DNA of 64,000 nt, taken from positions 18,670 through 82,669 of the forward strand of contig JBOFUP010000072.1 in the NCBI GenBank assembly GCA_051652645.1, written 5' to 3'. Within the stretch, counting starts at the first letter, position 1. Every line of letters begins with the position of its first letter. This DNA comes from UBA7332 sp051652645. Its GTDB lineage: Bacteria > Bacteroidota > Bacteroidia > Bacteroidales > UBA7332. The translations under genes were made by a program, and so were the position numbers. The notes below the pieces were generated by a model, which was not told the origin of the DNA, searched no databases, and worked only from the letters and a program-made list of their open reading frames with translations. Below, piece by piece: positions 1-9,613 of this stretch.

Positions 1-153
1 TAGTAATCATTTATATACCCTACAAATGTATCTGTTTTGAATTGAAACAAAAATATTTTGACAATAAAAATAGAGTTATTCACTCTTTTTTTTAGACACA
101 TATGCCTAAAGCTTAGGGGACATGCTATCTCTAGGTTACAAAATGAAACATAA
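1..153. other. Left edge, no gene seen
   Basis: AT-rich stretch at the window edge before the terminator hairpin. I see no convincing reading frame or RNA gene in it. It may be the end of an intergenic region whose other gene lies outside the window. Confidence 0.4.
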
Positions 154-202
154 AAGCCGAAGGGGCTGTTTTGCATTTGCTACAAAACAGCCCCTTCGGC
201 TT
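154..202 (-). terminator. Strong hairpin terminator of the ROK kinase gene
   Basis: Perfect inverted repeat: a 19-20 bp stem (154-173 with 183-202) around a 9 nt loop, GC-rich in the middle and flanked by A/T tracts. Read on the minus strand it is followed by a short T run. It lies 50 bp past the kinase stop codon and fits an intrinsic terminator. Confidence 0.85.
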
Positions 203-251
203 ACTTATATGATAATATATCAAATATATATCTATCAGAATGGTCTAAAAA

Positions 252-1211
252 TCACTTTCCTTCCCAACCTAATGCACTAGCACCAAGTACAGCTGCATCA
301 CTCTCCTTCATTTCAGAGAAAAGAATTTTCACTTTATTGCGGTAAGCAGGAAGAAGGTTCTTCTCCATACTCTTGCGTATTGGATCTAGAATCATATTGC
401 CAGCCTTTGCCAATCCTCCGAATAGGATGAATGCCTCTGGGCTAGAGAAAGCCACAAAATCAGCGAATGCTTCACCAAGAATATTGCCTGTAAAAGCAAA
501 AATCTCTAGCGCCAACTTATCACCCTTAGCGGCTGCATCAAATACATGCTTAGATGTAATATCTTGATCTGGAATAAGACGAAGAAGTGACTCATCTGAA
601 CGTAGCTCCAACATCTCGCGTGCTGTGCGCGCAACTCCTGTTGCTGAAGTATATGTTTCAAGACACCCCGTACGACCACATCCACAAAGACGACCGTTAT
701 TACGACGTACAGTCACGTGACCTAGTTCACCAGCGTAGCTGTCATGACCATACACGAGCTGACCGTTAGCTACGATACCACTACCAACACCAGTACCTAG
801 TGTGATCATGATAAAATCTTTCATCCCACGAGCTGCACCATAGGTCATCTCCCCAATAGCAGCGGCGTTAGCATCGTTAGTCAACGTAGCAGGCACACCA
901 AGACGAGCAGTAATCATCTTCGTAAGATTAATAACCCCTTTCCAAGGAAGGTTTGCTGCAAACTCGATTGTTCCTTTAAAATAATTCCCATTAGGTGCAC
1001 CAATACCAACACCTTTAATCTTATCTATACCACCAACTTTTTCAACAAGGCAGGTAATACGACCACATAACTCATTTACGTAGTCTTCAATTTCAAAATA
1101 AGCTTGAGTCTTAATAGAGTCGCTACTTAGTATTGCTCCGCGAGCATCCACTATACCGAATACAGTGTTTGTTCCACCGATATCAATACCTACAACATAT
1201 GGTTTGTCCAT
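252..1211 (-). CDS. ROK family sugar kinase (glucokinase-like)
   Basis: Cytoplasmic sugar kinase of the ROK family, 319 residues, the usual length. It probably phosphorylates glucose or another hexose with ATP. The N-terminal phosphate loop DIGGTNT (residues 10-16) is intact, as is the catalytic Asp region TNDANAAA (Asp113). The ROK zinc site is complete: GELGH with His165, then CGCGRTGCLE with Cys176, Cys178 and Cys183. No N-terminal helix-turn-helix is present, so this is an enzyme and not a NagC/XylR-type repressor. It is transcribed alone, divergently from the antiporter gene; a TATCTTTG -7 box lies on the minus strand at 1259-1266. The exact sugar cannot be told from sequence. Confidence 0.9.
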   Translation of the reverse strand: MDKPYVVGIDIGGTNTVFGIVDARGAILSSDSIKTQAYFEIEDYVNELCGRITCLVEKVGGIDKIKGVGIGAPNGNYFKGTIEFAANLPWKGVINLTKMITARLGVPATLTNDANAAAIGEMTYGAARGMKDFIMITLGTGVGSGIVANGQLVYGHDSYAGELGHVTVRRNNGRLCGCGRTGCLETYTSATGVARTAREMLELRSDESLLRLIPDQDITSKHVFDAAAKGDKLALEIFAFTGNILGEAFADFVAFSSPEAFILFGGLAKAGNMILDPIRKSMEKNLLPAYRNKVKILFSEMKESDAAVLGASALGWEGK

Positions 1212-1258
1212 TAGGCTTATACAAGTTAGTTAATAATAGATTTGAGTTTTTTCGTGGA

Positions 1259-1266
1259 CAAAGATA
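1259..1266 (-). promoter_or_regulatory. Promoter -7 box of the ROK kinase gene
   Basis: On the minus strand this reads TATCTTTG, matching the Bacteroidota -7 consensus TAnnTTTG, 48 bp before the kinase start codon. I see no clear -33 box. Confidence 0.5.
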
Positions 1267-1310
1267 ACGATATTTTTGAGATACTTTTTATCCAACTCAA
1301 CAAAAATGAG

Positions 1311-1341
1311 TTGCTTTAGAGCTATAAAAGTGTTATATTTG
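1311..1341 (+). promoter_or_regulatory. Promoter of the antiporter/PEBP operon
   Basis: TTGC at 1311-1314, a 19 bp spacer, then TATATTTG at 1334-1341. This is a good match to the Bacteroidota sigma-factor promoter. It lies 43 bp before the antiporter start. Confidence 0.7.
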
Positions 1342-1384
1342 TGACAATTAATATTACTAAATATTTTTATCAAAACTATTCACT

Positions 1385-2575
1385 ATGCAAAAGATTCTCT
1401 TATTCTCCATCTTCCTCATAGGAGGATTGGCCGCCTCTCAGATCCTTCCTGGCCATTTAGGGGATGCTCATTCGACCCTAAAGATGATAACCGATCCTAT
1501 GCTTTATTTGTGCTTAGCCTTTATCATGATCAATGTAGGGCGCGAGTTTCTTATCGACAAAGGACAGATCAAGAGTTATACTTTGGACTACTTCGTGGCA
1601 ATGGCTACAGCAGCTATGCCTTGGGTATTCACTTGTATATATTTTATGTTTCTCCTTCCAGAGGGATATTTCACAGATTGGGAAGCATGGAAAGAGAACC
1701 TTCTCTTAAGCCGATTTGCTGCTCCTACCTCTGCTGGTATACTATTCACTATGTTGGCAGCAGCCGGACTCAAAAGTAAATGGATATACAGCAAAGTACA
1801 GGTTCTAGCTATCTTTGACGACTTAGACACTATCCTATTGATGATACCTCTTCAGATAATGATGGTTGGATTCAAATGGCAACTTTTCGTTATTGTGTTC
1901 ATCGTAACTATGCTTCTTTGGTTGGGATGGAAATATATGGGTAGACTAAACCTCAAGCAAAACTGGTACTACATTGCACTATACTCTGTACTAACATACG
2001 GTGCTACACACTCAATTTACTTGGTATCGAAAAGCCTTTATGGTGCTGATGGAGCAATACACATTGAGGTACTTCTTCCAGCATTCGTATTGGGTATGAT
2101 GATGAATCATAAACACATACACGGCAAGGTTGAAGAGAAGGTTACTGATTTTGTGTCTTACCTATTCATGCTTCTTGTGGGTATTAGTATGCCACACTTT
2201 ATCGGCATGGATTCAAATGCTAAGTTTGATGACCTCCCAGCTACTATAACTTCTTCAATGGAGATGATGAGTTGGGGAACTCTCCTATTCCACGTAGTAA
2301 TGGTGACGGCTCTCTCGAACATTGGTAAGATGGTGCCTGTTCTATTCTATCGCGATCGCGACATAAAGGAACGTTTAGCCATATCAATCGGTATGTTTAC
2401 TCGTGGTGAGGTTGGAGCTGCAATCATATTCCTTTCATTAGGTTATGGACTTGGCGGACCACTACTTATCATCTCAGTACTTACTATTGCTCTAAACCTT
2501 ATACTTACAGGGTTCTTCGTTCTTATCGTTCGCAGACTAGCTCTAAGCGTATATGGCGCAACTGAAAAGGCATAA
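1385..2575 (+). CDS. Cation:proton antiporter, CPA type
   Basis: Integral membrane protein, 396 residues, with about 11-12 hydrophobic segments from the N-terminus to the end. The layout and the motif AIFDDLDTILL near residue 142, with paired acidic residues inside a helix, are those of monovalent cation/proton antiporters (Na+/H+ exchanger superfamily). A later segment, FTRGEVGAAIIFLSLGYGLG, resembles the conserved helix of the second repeat. It probably exchanges Na+ or K+ for protons across the inner membrane. The cation and direction cannot be read from the sequence. The next gene, a PEBP protein, starts 36 bp downstream on the same strand, suggesting an operon. Confidence 0.8.
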   Translation: MQKILLFSIFLIGGLAASQILPGHLGDAHSTLKMITDPMLYLCLAFIMINVGREFLIDKGQIKSYTLDYFVAMATAAMPWVFTCIYFMFLLPEGYFTDWEAWKENLLLSRFAAPTSAGILFTMLAAAGLKSKWIYSKVQVLAIFDDLDTILLMIPLQIMMVGFKWQLFVIVFIVTMLLWLGWKYMGRLNLKQNWYYIALYSVLTYGATHSIYLVSKSLYGADGAIHIEVLLPAFVLGMMMNHKHIHGKVEEKVTDFVSYLFMLLVGISMPHFIGMDSNAKFDDLPATITSSMEMMSWGTLLFHVVMVTALSNIGKMVPVLFYRDRDIKERLAISIGMFTRGEVGAAIIFLSLGYGLGGPLLIISVLTIALNLILTGFFVLIVRRLALSVYGATEKA

Positions 2576-2611
2576 TCTTGAATATCTAATCAATACCAAT
2601 ACACAACCACG

Positions 2612-3139
2612 ATGAACAATCCATTTGCAAGACTTCCAAAAGCAGATAGCTTCGAAGTCACAAGCGAGCAGATAGCAGAGGGTGAGAGACTTAAATCAGC
2701 TCAACTATCAGCAATCTTTGGAGTTGAGGGAGGTAAAGACGAATCGCCACAGCTATCATGGTCTGGTTTTCCAGAAAATACTAAAAGCTTTGCTATTACC
2801 TGTTTCGACCCAGATGCACCTACCCAATCAGGATTCTGGCATTGGTCTGTAGTTAATATCCCTGCAACCACTACGGAGATAGCAGCTGGAGCTGGCGACA
2901 TTGAAGGCTCGAGTCTTCCTCCTGGAGCCTTTCAACTTCGCAATGACGCTGGCATCAAACGATTCGTTGGAGCGGCACCACCAAAGGGACATGGCGAACA
3001 TCGATATTTCTTCGTAGTTCATGCTCTCGATGTTGAGGATCTTGGCGTAAACCAAGAGGCTACACCTGCCTATCTAAACTTTGTTATCTCAGGACACATT
3101 CTAGCACGTGCTGTGATAGTTGCAACATATGAGATGTAA
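2612..3139 (+). CDS. YbhB/YbcL family PEBP-like protein
   Basis: Phosphatidylethanolamine-binding-protein fold, 175 residues, as usual for bacterial YbhB/YbcL proteins. The ligand-site motifs are visible: CFDPDAP (64-70), the W-H-W segment at 76-78, and GHGEHRYFF (126-134). There is no signal peptide, so it is likely cytoplasmic. The family has no firm biochemical role in bacteria; the name 'Raf kinase inhibitor-like' is by homology only. It follows the antiporter gene after 36 bp and is closed by a strong terminator. Confidence 0.88.
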   Translation: MNNPFARLPKADSFEVTSEQIAEGERLKSAQLSAIFGVEGGKDESPQLSWSGFPENTKSFAITCFDPDAPTQSGFWHWSVVNIPATTTEIAAGAGDIEGSSLPPGAFQLRNDAGIKRFVGAAPPKGHGEHRYFFVVHALDVEDLGVNQEATPAYLNFVISGHILARAVIVATYEM

Positions 3140-3156
3140 ACACACCATAGAATAGA

Positions 3157-3194
3157 AAGAGGCGCAGACCAAATCACAATGGTCTGCGCCTCTT
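3157..3194. terminator. Bidirectional terminator between PEBP and kinase-like genes
   Basis: 15 bp perfect stem (3157-3171 with 3180-3194) with an 8 nt loop, lying between two convergent genes. It can serve both strands. Confidence 0.85.
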
Positions 3195-3208
3195 CTATAT
3201 TAACTTCC

Positions 3209-5197
3209 TTAGAAAGGTATACACACTTTGAACCTATACTTTGAAAGTGATGAAACCACAGATATACTACCCTTTAACAGATCAATATATCCTTTTATGA
3301 GTGATAGCTTTAAGGCCACTGGCTCCTCTTCTATTGATGTAATCCCTCCCCTATAACGAACTCTGTTCAAATCACTTATTATTGTAGGTTCAACATAAAG
3401 ACCCGTTGTTATTATAGTAAAACAATAACTAATGGGGGTTATCTCACAACCAATCTGAACACTTCCAGAACTATTATACTTGAGTATGATAATCATTAAA
3501 TTTCGAAGAATAGCATAAACCTTATCCTTATCATTGCTAGCCTCAATATTCAACAACTCATCTGTAACTATAGCACTGATATCCACTCCACGACTATTCT
3601 TTTCGAGTCTAAACTCATCAAGAAGCATATAGAGTATCTCTCCAATATTAAGAATACCACTACAAGAGATAGCCAAACCTGAATCTATATGCGAGATCTC
3701 TACTAGATCATTTATTGTAGAGATCAACTGATCTCCATTCTGACGAATAATCCTAACAAAAGAGTCACTATCCTCACTCGAAACTTCACCAGCACATACA
3801 AGATCTAGAAATCCATATATTATATTCAACGGAGTACGTATCTCATGCTGAAGGCTCTCAAGAAAACGACTCTTCATATTACTACTTCGCTCCGCTCTTA
3901 CCTTTGAAAAGAGCAGCTCCATAGTCCTCTTATTGTTGGCTATTGCCATACCTATATTGTTTGAAATCGATCTGATAATAGGGATATCCTGTTCAATGAA
4001 TGGATCACAATCGAAATAATCATCAACAACCAATACTCCCCAAAGCTGAGTGTCGACAAAAACGGGAAAGACAAGAAGATTTCTTACTCCATTCGATCTC
4101 AAATGATGACCCATGTCACCAGGCAACCTTGATGATTCAACTACTATATCCCTATTCTTAATGATATCCTCTAAAAAAGGTAAGAACTCTTCAAACAACA
4201 CCTCTCCCCTTACAACATCCACTCTTCCCAAATAATCTTCTCGAGTGTAGGAGTTACGAACAAAAAGGGAATCTCTTCCTTGCAAACCGTCATCTCTCTG
4301 ATACAAAGAGATACGTCCAAAATTAGTAGCCTCAACAATAAGTTGGAGCGACTCTGGGATAGTCTCATTCAATGGCCTATCAGAGAGCAATATCTGGCTT
4401 ACCTCGGATGAAGCATTAAGTATACTGTTTAGCCTAAAAATACGATCTTCTGCCTCCTTAATCTTTGTTATGTCCTCTTTTATTGCCACATAATGGGTTA
4501 TCTCACCATCTAGAAATAGTGGCCACACAATGGCTTTCTCCCAATACAACGAACCATCCTTACGCCTATTATGAAACTCACCACGCCATCCCACACCAGA
4601 GGATATTGAACTCCACAAATCTTCATAAGTTGACCTTGGGGTGTTTCCTGACTTAAGGACACGAGGATTCAAGCCTTTTACCTCTGACTCTTCATAATGA
4701 GTAATCTCAGTAAACTGCTTGTTGACATACTGTATATTCCCATCAGTATCAGTAATAACAATTACGCTCAAGCTCTGATCTGTCGAAGTAGCCAAGCGTG
4801 ACAAATAATGCTGCTCCTCAAGAAAAGTTTTAGGATCAAAGAGATAACCTGAAAATGAGAATACCTCACCGTGAGTATCACGACAAGGCATAACAAAAAG
4901 CAGAACCATATTTTCCCTCTGAGCATAGCGCTTTGATAAGACTAAAGGGCGTAGCGTAAAAACATCTTCTCGACTTGAAACGCATGATTCAATATGAGAC
5001 AATATATATTCATGCTCAGATGAATCAAAGATATCTAATATAGATTTTGTACTACTCCTCAACTCATCCTTTGAGCATGAGAAAATCTTCTCAACTCCAT
5101 CACCAATATCAACAATAGGTAAACCATAGCTATTAGTCCATTTGAATTCAAGAACTGAGCTATGATTTAACGCCTCCAATAAGTAGTCCATATCCAT
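3209..5197 (-). CDS. PAS-PAS-GAF histidine-kinase-like protein with degenerate ATPase domain
   Basis: Soluble protein of 662 residues with no membrane segment. An N-terminal PAS-like region (about 1-125) is followed by a clear PAS/PAC domain (about 140-250), a GAF domain (about 265-425) and a HisKA dimerisation domain. The H box is intact, with phosphoacceptor His451 in SLQHEIRTPLN. The C-terminal HATPase region keeps the fold length but has lost its catalytic boxes. The N box reads NLMIIILKY (567-575), with Ile where the Mg-binding Asn belongs; the G1 box reads IITTGLYV, with Thr instead of Asp and Tyr instead of Gly; the G2 glycines are absent. I infer that it cannot bind ATP normally and may act as a phosphate acceptor or a scaffold. 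No response regulator lies next to it. Confidence 0.85.
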   Translation of the reverse strand: MDMDYLLEALNHSSVLEFKWTNSYGLPIVDIGDGVEKIFSCSKDELRSSTKSILDIFDSSEHEYILSHIESCVSSREDVFTLRPLVLSKRYAQRENMVLLFVMPCRDTHGEVFSFSGYLFDPKTFLEEQHYLSRLATSTDQSLSVIVITDTDGNIQYVNKQFTEITHYEESEVKGLNPRVLKSGNTPRSTYEDLWSSISSGVGWRGEFHNRRKDGSLYWEKAIVWPLFLDGEITHYVAIKEDITKIKEAEDRIFRLNSILNASSEVSQILLSDRPLNETIPESLQLIVEATNFGRISLYQRDDGLQGRDSLFVRNSYTREDYLGRVDVVRGEVLFEEFLPFLEDIIKNRDIVVESSRLPGDMGHHLRSNGVRNLLVFPVFVDTQLWGVLVVDDYFDCDPFIEQDIPIIRSISNNIGMAIANNKRTMELLFSKVRAERSSNMKSRFLESLQHEIRTPLNIIYGFLDLVCAGEVSSEDSDSFVRIIRQNGDQLISTINDLVEISHIDSGLAISCSGILNIGEILYMLLDEFRLEKNSRGVDISAIVTDELLNIEASNDKDKVYAILRNLMIIILKYNSSGSVQIGCEITPISYCFTIITTGLYVEPTIISDLNRVRYRGGITSIEEEPVALKLSLIKGYIDLLKGSISVVSSLSKYRFKVCIPF

Positions 5198-5304
5198 TTA
5201 TTAAAAACAGCGACAGAAACAGTTATAATCGACACACCATGAAATATCTCATACAACTGCTTCTATCGCTTTATGATTTACCCCTCAAAATTGAGCGGAA
5301 ATTA

Positions 5305-6495
5305 TCAAATAACCTTCAGCTCCTTGCCTACTGCTATAAAAGCATCTACGCACCTCTCAAGATCTTGACGAGAATGCGCCGCTGATAGCTGAACACGAAT
5401 ACGAGCTTGCTCTTTCGGGACTACTGGATAATAGAATCCTATCACATATATCCCATGCTCCAACATCTTTGCTGCAAATTCCTGCGATAATTTAGCATCG
5501 TAAAGCATTACAGCACATATGGCTGATTGTGTTGGTTTGATATCAAACCCAGCCTCCAACATACGACTACGGAAGTAGTCTACATTCTCTGCAAGCTGTG
5601 TATGCAACTCGTCACTCTCCCCTAACATCTTAAACACTTCTAGAGAAGCTCCTACAACAGCCGGAGGAATAGAGTTTGAGAAAAGATAAGGACGTGAACG
5701 TTGACGAAGAAGCTCGATTATCTCTTTACGTCCTGTAGTAAAGCCACCAATTGCACCACCGAAAGCTTTACCCAAGGTCCCTGTATAGATATCAATCTTT
5801 CCATAAACATCAAATTGCTCACTAACTCCTCGTCCACTCTTGCCCACTACACCTGCCGAGTGACACTCGTCAACCATCACTAAGGCATTATACTTCTCAG
5901 CCAAAGCACAAATCTTATCCATCGGAGCAACGTTGCCATCCATAGAGAAGACTCCATCGGTTACGATAATACGGAATCTTTGAGCTTGTGATTCAATAAG
6001 AACGCGCTCAAGATCAGCCATATCAGCATTATTATATCTATATCTCTTTGCCTTACATAGGCGAACTCCATCGATGATTGATGCATGATTTAGCGAGTCC
6101 GAGATGATCGCATCCTCTTCTGTAAAGCATGGTTCGAAAACTCCACCATTGGCATCAAAACAAGCTGCATAGAGTATCGTATCTTCTGTACCAAAGTAAC
6201 CAGAGATTGCACACTCTAGCTCCTTGTGTATATCTTGTGTACCACAAATAAATCGAACTGATGACATCCCATAACCATGACTATCCATCGCTCGCTTTGC
6301 AGCCTCAACCACTCTAGGATGATCAGAGAGACCAAGATAATTATTCGCACAGAAGTTTAGCACCGGCAACTCTCTGCCTTGAATTGATATCTCCGCACGC
6401 TGAGGCGTAGTAATAACCCTCTCTCTCTTATAAAGACCAGCCTGCTCAATGGCTTGCAATTCAGCAGCCAGATGGTTTTTCATTTCTCCAAACAT
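5305..6495 (-). CDS. kbl: Glycine C-acetyltransferase (2-amino-3-ketobutyrate CoA ligase)
   Basis: PLP enzyme that splits 2-amino-3-ketobutyrate with CoA into glycine and acetyl-CoA, the second step of threonine breakdown. It has 396 residues, the standard length. The PLP lysine is Lys243 in TGTLGKAFGGAIGG, and the cofactor Asp is in VMVDECHSAG (Asp209). The N-terminal FCANNYLGL block is typical of the alpha-oxoamine synthase family. It sits 21 bp downstream of the threonine dehydrogenase gene on the same strand, so the two steps are co-transcribed. This neighbour favours Kbl over the related BioF or serine palmitoyltransferase. Confidence 0.95.
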   Translation of the reverse strand: MFGEMKNHLAAELQAIEQAGLYKRERVITTPQRAEISIQGRELPVLNFCANNYLGLSDHPRVVEAAKRAMDSHGYGMSSVRFICGTQDIHKELECAISGYFGTEDTILYAACFDANGGVFEPCFTEEDAIISDSLNHASIIDGVRLCKAKRYRYNNADMADLERVLIESQAQRFRIIVTDGVFSMDGNVAPMDKICALAEKYNALVMVDECHSAGVVGKSGRGVSEQFDVYGKIDIYTGTLGKAFGGAIGGFTTGRKEIIELLRQRSRPYLFSNSIPPAVVGASLEVFKMLGESDELHTQLAENVDYFRSRMLEAGFDIKPTQSAICAVMLYDAKLSQEFAAKMLEHGIYVIGFYYPVVPKEQARIRVQLSAAHSRQDLERCVDAFIAVGKELKVI

Positions 6496-6516
6496 AATAT
6501 TATATTATCTTTTTTA

Positions 6517-7479
6517 TCACAGTTTGATTTCATATTTCTCTCTAAGCTTAGCTATCATGTCAATAGACATCCTCTCCAAGTCAAACTTAGGATTCCAACC
6601 CCACTCCTCACGTGCACAAGTATCATCAATAGAGTTTGGCCAAGAGTTCGCTATCGTCTGACGAAGCTCATCTATCTGATACTCCATTTCAAAACCAGGA
6701 ACAAGTTTCTTTACCTGAGCAGCTATCTGCTCTGGATCAAAACTCATTGCAGTGACATTAAATGAATTGCGGTGAATTAGTTTTGATGGATCTGCCTCCA
6801 TAAGATCTATAGCAGCATCCAATGCATCTGGCATATACATCATATCCATATATGTGCCAGCCGAAAGAGGACATATAAACTTCTCTCCCTTAACTGCTGA
6901 GTAATAAATATCCACAGCATAGTCTGTGGTTCCACCTCCCGGAGGAGTCACATACGACACTAAACCTGGGAAACGCACAGAACGTGTATCAACTCCATAC
7001 TTATTAAAGTAATAGTCACTCAACATCTCTGTTGTAACTTTTGAAATCCCATATATAGTACTTGGACGCTGAATAGTATCTTGAGGTGTTTTATCCTTTG
7101 GCGAACTCTCACCGAAAGCCCCGATAGAACTTGGCGTAAATACAGCACATCCCTTCTCACGAGCAAGCTCCAAAAGGTTAAGTACTCCATCAATTTGTAT
7201 CTGCCATGCTAGTAGAGGTTTCTGCTCACCAACAGCCGACAGTAGTGCCGCAAGATTATATATTGCGTCGATCTTATATTTATCAACTACCTGGGCTATC
7301 TGCTCTCTATTCATAACATCAACTATAGCCGACGGACCACCTGCCATCAACTCCTCAGAAAGTGGAGCTGAAGCCAAATGCCCTGCCACCACGTGGTTCT
7401 TGCCATAGCGTCGTCTCAACTCACTTGTCAATTCTGAACCTATCTGACCAGTAGCTCCAATTACCAATATGTTTTTCAT
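6517..7479 (-). CDS. L-threonine 3-dehydrogenase, SDR (epimerase-like) type
   Basis: NAD-dependent short-chain dehydrogenase with an epimerase-like fold, 320 residues. The Rossmann motif GATGQIG lies at 8-14 and the catalytic YxxxK at Tyr143/Lys147, after the PSSIGAFG block. It lies directly before kbl, and this extended-SDR family contains the threonine dehydrogenases known from Flavobacterium and Thermoplasma. I therefore assign oxidation of threonine to 2-amino-3-ketobutyrate. It is unrelated to the zinc-dependent Tdh of E. coli. First gene of a two-gene operon on the minus strand. Confidence 0.85.
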   Translation of the reverse strand: MKNILVIGATGQIGSELTSELRRRYGKNHVVAGHLASAPLSEELMAGGPSAIVDVMNREQIAQVVDKYKIDAIYNLAALLSAVGEQKPLLAWQIQIDGVLNLLELAREKGCAVFTPSSIGAFGESSPKDKTPQDTIQRPSTIYGISKVTTEMLSDYYFNKYGVDTRSVRFPGLVSYVTPPGGGTTDYAVDIYYSAVKGEKFICPLSAGTYMDMMYMPDALDAAIDLMEADPSKLIHRNSFNVTAMSFDPEQIAAQVKKLVPGFEMEYQIDELRQTIANSWPNSIDDTCAREEWGWNPKFDLERMSIDMIAKLREKYEIKL

Positions 7480-7694
7480 AATCCTCTTTCAATGTTTTGT
7501 TTATTTACGCTGCAAGATTAATCAAAAAAAAAGAAATAACACACCCCTAGAAGTGAAAATATGTAAAACAAGTATGAGAAAATAGCTTTATTAATATGAA
7601 AAAAGTAACAATTTGTTATTACAATGCATCACTTTACTCTCAATGAAATATAAAAAAGGAGGATGGCTTAGCTTATTGATTAGATAATGCTTAC

Positions 7695-7702
7695 TATATT
7701 TG
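7695..7702 (+). promoter_or_regulatory. Promoter -7 box of the SDR gene at 7725
   Basis: TATATTTG, 22 bp before the start codon. The -33 region is weak (TTG around 7676). Confidence 0.5.
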
Positions 7703-7724
7703 CATTAATTAAAATATTACAAAT

Positions 7725-8747
7725 ATGATACTTATTACAGGTGCAACTGGTCTTGTTGGTGGCCACCTACTAGCACAATTGATTGCTAAAGGCGAAAAAT
7801 GCCGAGCCTTAAGAAGAAAAAATAGCTCGCTAGATGAGCTAAAACTCATAGCTAAATACTACAAAATTGAGTTTCAGAAGATAGAAGAAAACACTCAATG
7901 GGTTGAAGGTGATATGCTAGACCCTAAGAGCTTAGAGATAGCAACGCAAGGTATAACAACACTTTACCACTGCGCAGCGGTTGTAGCCTTCGATAATGCC
8001 AATCAAAATCGTCTTATGAACGTAAATATACAAGGCACAAAACTAATCTGTGAAGCAGCTCTAAAGAACGATGTTAAGCAAATGGTTATGGTAAGCTCAA
8101 TAGCCTCTCTTGGAAAGAGCAATGACGGAGATGAGATTAATGAACAAACACCCAGAGATCTTAATCTTGAATACAACCTCTATAGCCAATCAAAGTATGC
8201 ATCAGAGCAGGTGGTTTGGGACTATATCTCTCGAGGACTAAATGCCTCAATTGTAAATCCTGGGATAATATTAGGAGTCGGGCTTCTTAATAAAGGAAGC
8301 CTACAGATAGTTGAGAAAGCAAGCAAATGGATTCCAATATACACGAATGGGACCACGGGGTATGTCGACGTAAGGGATGTGGCCAAGAGCATGCAGCGCA
8401 TTGTAGAACTCAAACAATGGGGAGAGCGCTTCATCCTTGTGAGTGAAAACCTTAGCTACGGGGATATATTCAAAAAGCTTTCCAAATCACTAGGTACACC
8501 AGCTCCATTATTTGGACTTAACAAAGTAACCCTATCGATAATAGCCTCCATACTATGGCTAATAACAAAACTAACGGGAGCAAGCCCTAGACTTACCCCA
8601 GCTATGATACGTTCTGCCACGAGCCTAAGCTTCTATAGCAATAAAAAAGCCAAAAATATTCTTCAAATTGAGTTTGTCTCGATGAACGAGTCCTCAGCAG
8701 ACATTGCCAAATGGATAGGTGAAATGTCCATCAACAAAAGTAAGTAA
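7725..8747 (+). CDS. NAD(P)-dependent epimerase/dehydratase (extended SDR)
   Basis: Rossmann-fold oxidoreductase, 340 residues. The nucleotide-binding TGATGLVGG lies at 5-13, VSSIASLG at about 123-130, and the catalytic YxxxK at Tyr153/Lys157. The closest general type is the dihydroflavonol-4-reductase-like or 3-beta-hydroxysteroid-dehydrogenase-like group. A hydrophobic stretch near 268-282 may contact the membrane. The substrate is not recognisable. It stands alone on the plus strand and converges with the TPR gene, with only 2 bp between the stop codons. Confidence 0.8.
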   Translation: MILITGATGLVGGHLLAQLIAKGEKCRALRRKNSSLDELKLIAKYYKIEFQKIEENTQWVEGDMLDPKSLEIATQGITTLYHCAAVVAFDNANQNRLMNVNIQGTKLICEAALKNDVKQMVMVSSIASLGKSNDGDEINEQTPRDLNLEYNLYSQSKYASEQVVWDYISRGLNASIVNPGIILGVGLLNKGSLQIVEKASKWIPIYTNGTTGYVDVRDVAKSMQRIVELKQWGERFILVSENLSYGDIFKKLSKSLGTPAPLFGLNKVTLSIIASILWLITKLTGASPRLTPAMIRSATSLSFYSNKKAKNILQIEFVSMNESSADIAKWIGEMSINKSK

Positions 8748-8749
8748 TA

Positions 8750-9580
8750 TCACTTAGATAGATTGATGTATTCCTCAATGATGGAATCACTAAAACCTAA
8801 CTCCTTAGCCTTTATGAAGTCATTGTATGCAAGTCGTCTCTCATAAAGCTTAAGCCTATTCTTACCTCTAAGAAGATAGATCAGCGCATTATCTGGATCA
8901 TAATCAAGAGCTAACTTAAGATCCTCTAGTGATCGAGCATATTTACCCCAAAGGAAATACATCTCGGCACGACGGAAGTATAAGTCTGGATCGCGAGGAT
9001 TTACTGATAATACTATAGAATAAAGTCGCTCGGCCTCCTTGTATGCTCCTATATGCGTATTAAGTGAGGCCAACCCTATTCTGGCCTTAGAGCTATTTGG
9101 ATTCAAAGAAAGCATCTGCTTGAAATCATTCGCCGCAGACAACGTATCATTCTTCTCAAGATGCAGCATGCCTCTTGAGTAGAGTGCTTCGCTGCTATTT
9201 GGCTCTATCTGAAGTACTGTAGAATAATCGTCTAATGCTCCATTCACACTGTCCATCTCCAGATAAAGAGCTGCCCTATTCATTAATATAGCAGATGACC
9301 TTGGAGCAAATAGCAAACCCGTTTCATACGATTGAAGAGCTTCTCGAAGATTCCCCCTCCTACGCTGTATAGAACCCAAATTATTCAACAACATACCATT
9401 CTGAGGGTTAGCTGGCTCTAGCCTTAATGCTCGTTTGAGACACTCCTCCGCACCAACCCAATCCTCAACATCCGAACACTCAAATGATTGATCTATCCAA
9501 TCCTGATACCCCTGCGCTGACAGCGTAGTGATTGCTCCAAAAAGCAGTAGTAGAGACACATACAAATATCTAGTTAACAT
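8750..9580 (-). CDS. Exported tetratricopeptide repeat protein
   Basis: 276 residues with an N-terminal signal peptide (hydrophobic YVSLLLLFGAITTLSA, cleavage near residue 22). The rest is about six TPR units of 34 residues; recurring AL.....L...P.N patterns are visible throughout. It is likely a periplasmic or surface scaffold for protein contacts. It lies downstream of the LysM glucosaminidase gene on the same strand with a 33 bp gap, so the pair may act together at the cell wall. No catalytic domain is seen. Confidence 0.8.
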   Translation of the reverse strand: MLTRYLYVSLLLLFGAITTLSAQGYQDWIDQSFECSDVEDWVGAEECLKRALRLEPANPQNGMLLNNLGSIQRRRGNLREALQSYETGLLFAPRSSAILMNRAALYLEMDSVNGALDDYSTVLQIEPNSSEALYSRGMLHLEKNDTLSAANDFKQMLSLNPNSSKARIGLASLNTHIGAYKEAERLYSIVLSVNPRDPDLYFRRAEMYFLWGKYARSLEDLKLALDYDPDNALIYLLRGKNRLKLYERRLAYNDFIKAKELGFSDSIIEEYINLSK

Positions 9581-9613
9581 AACTAACCCTATTAATAATT
9601 TATTACTCTAAAA

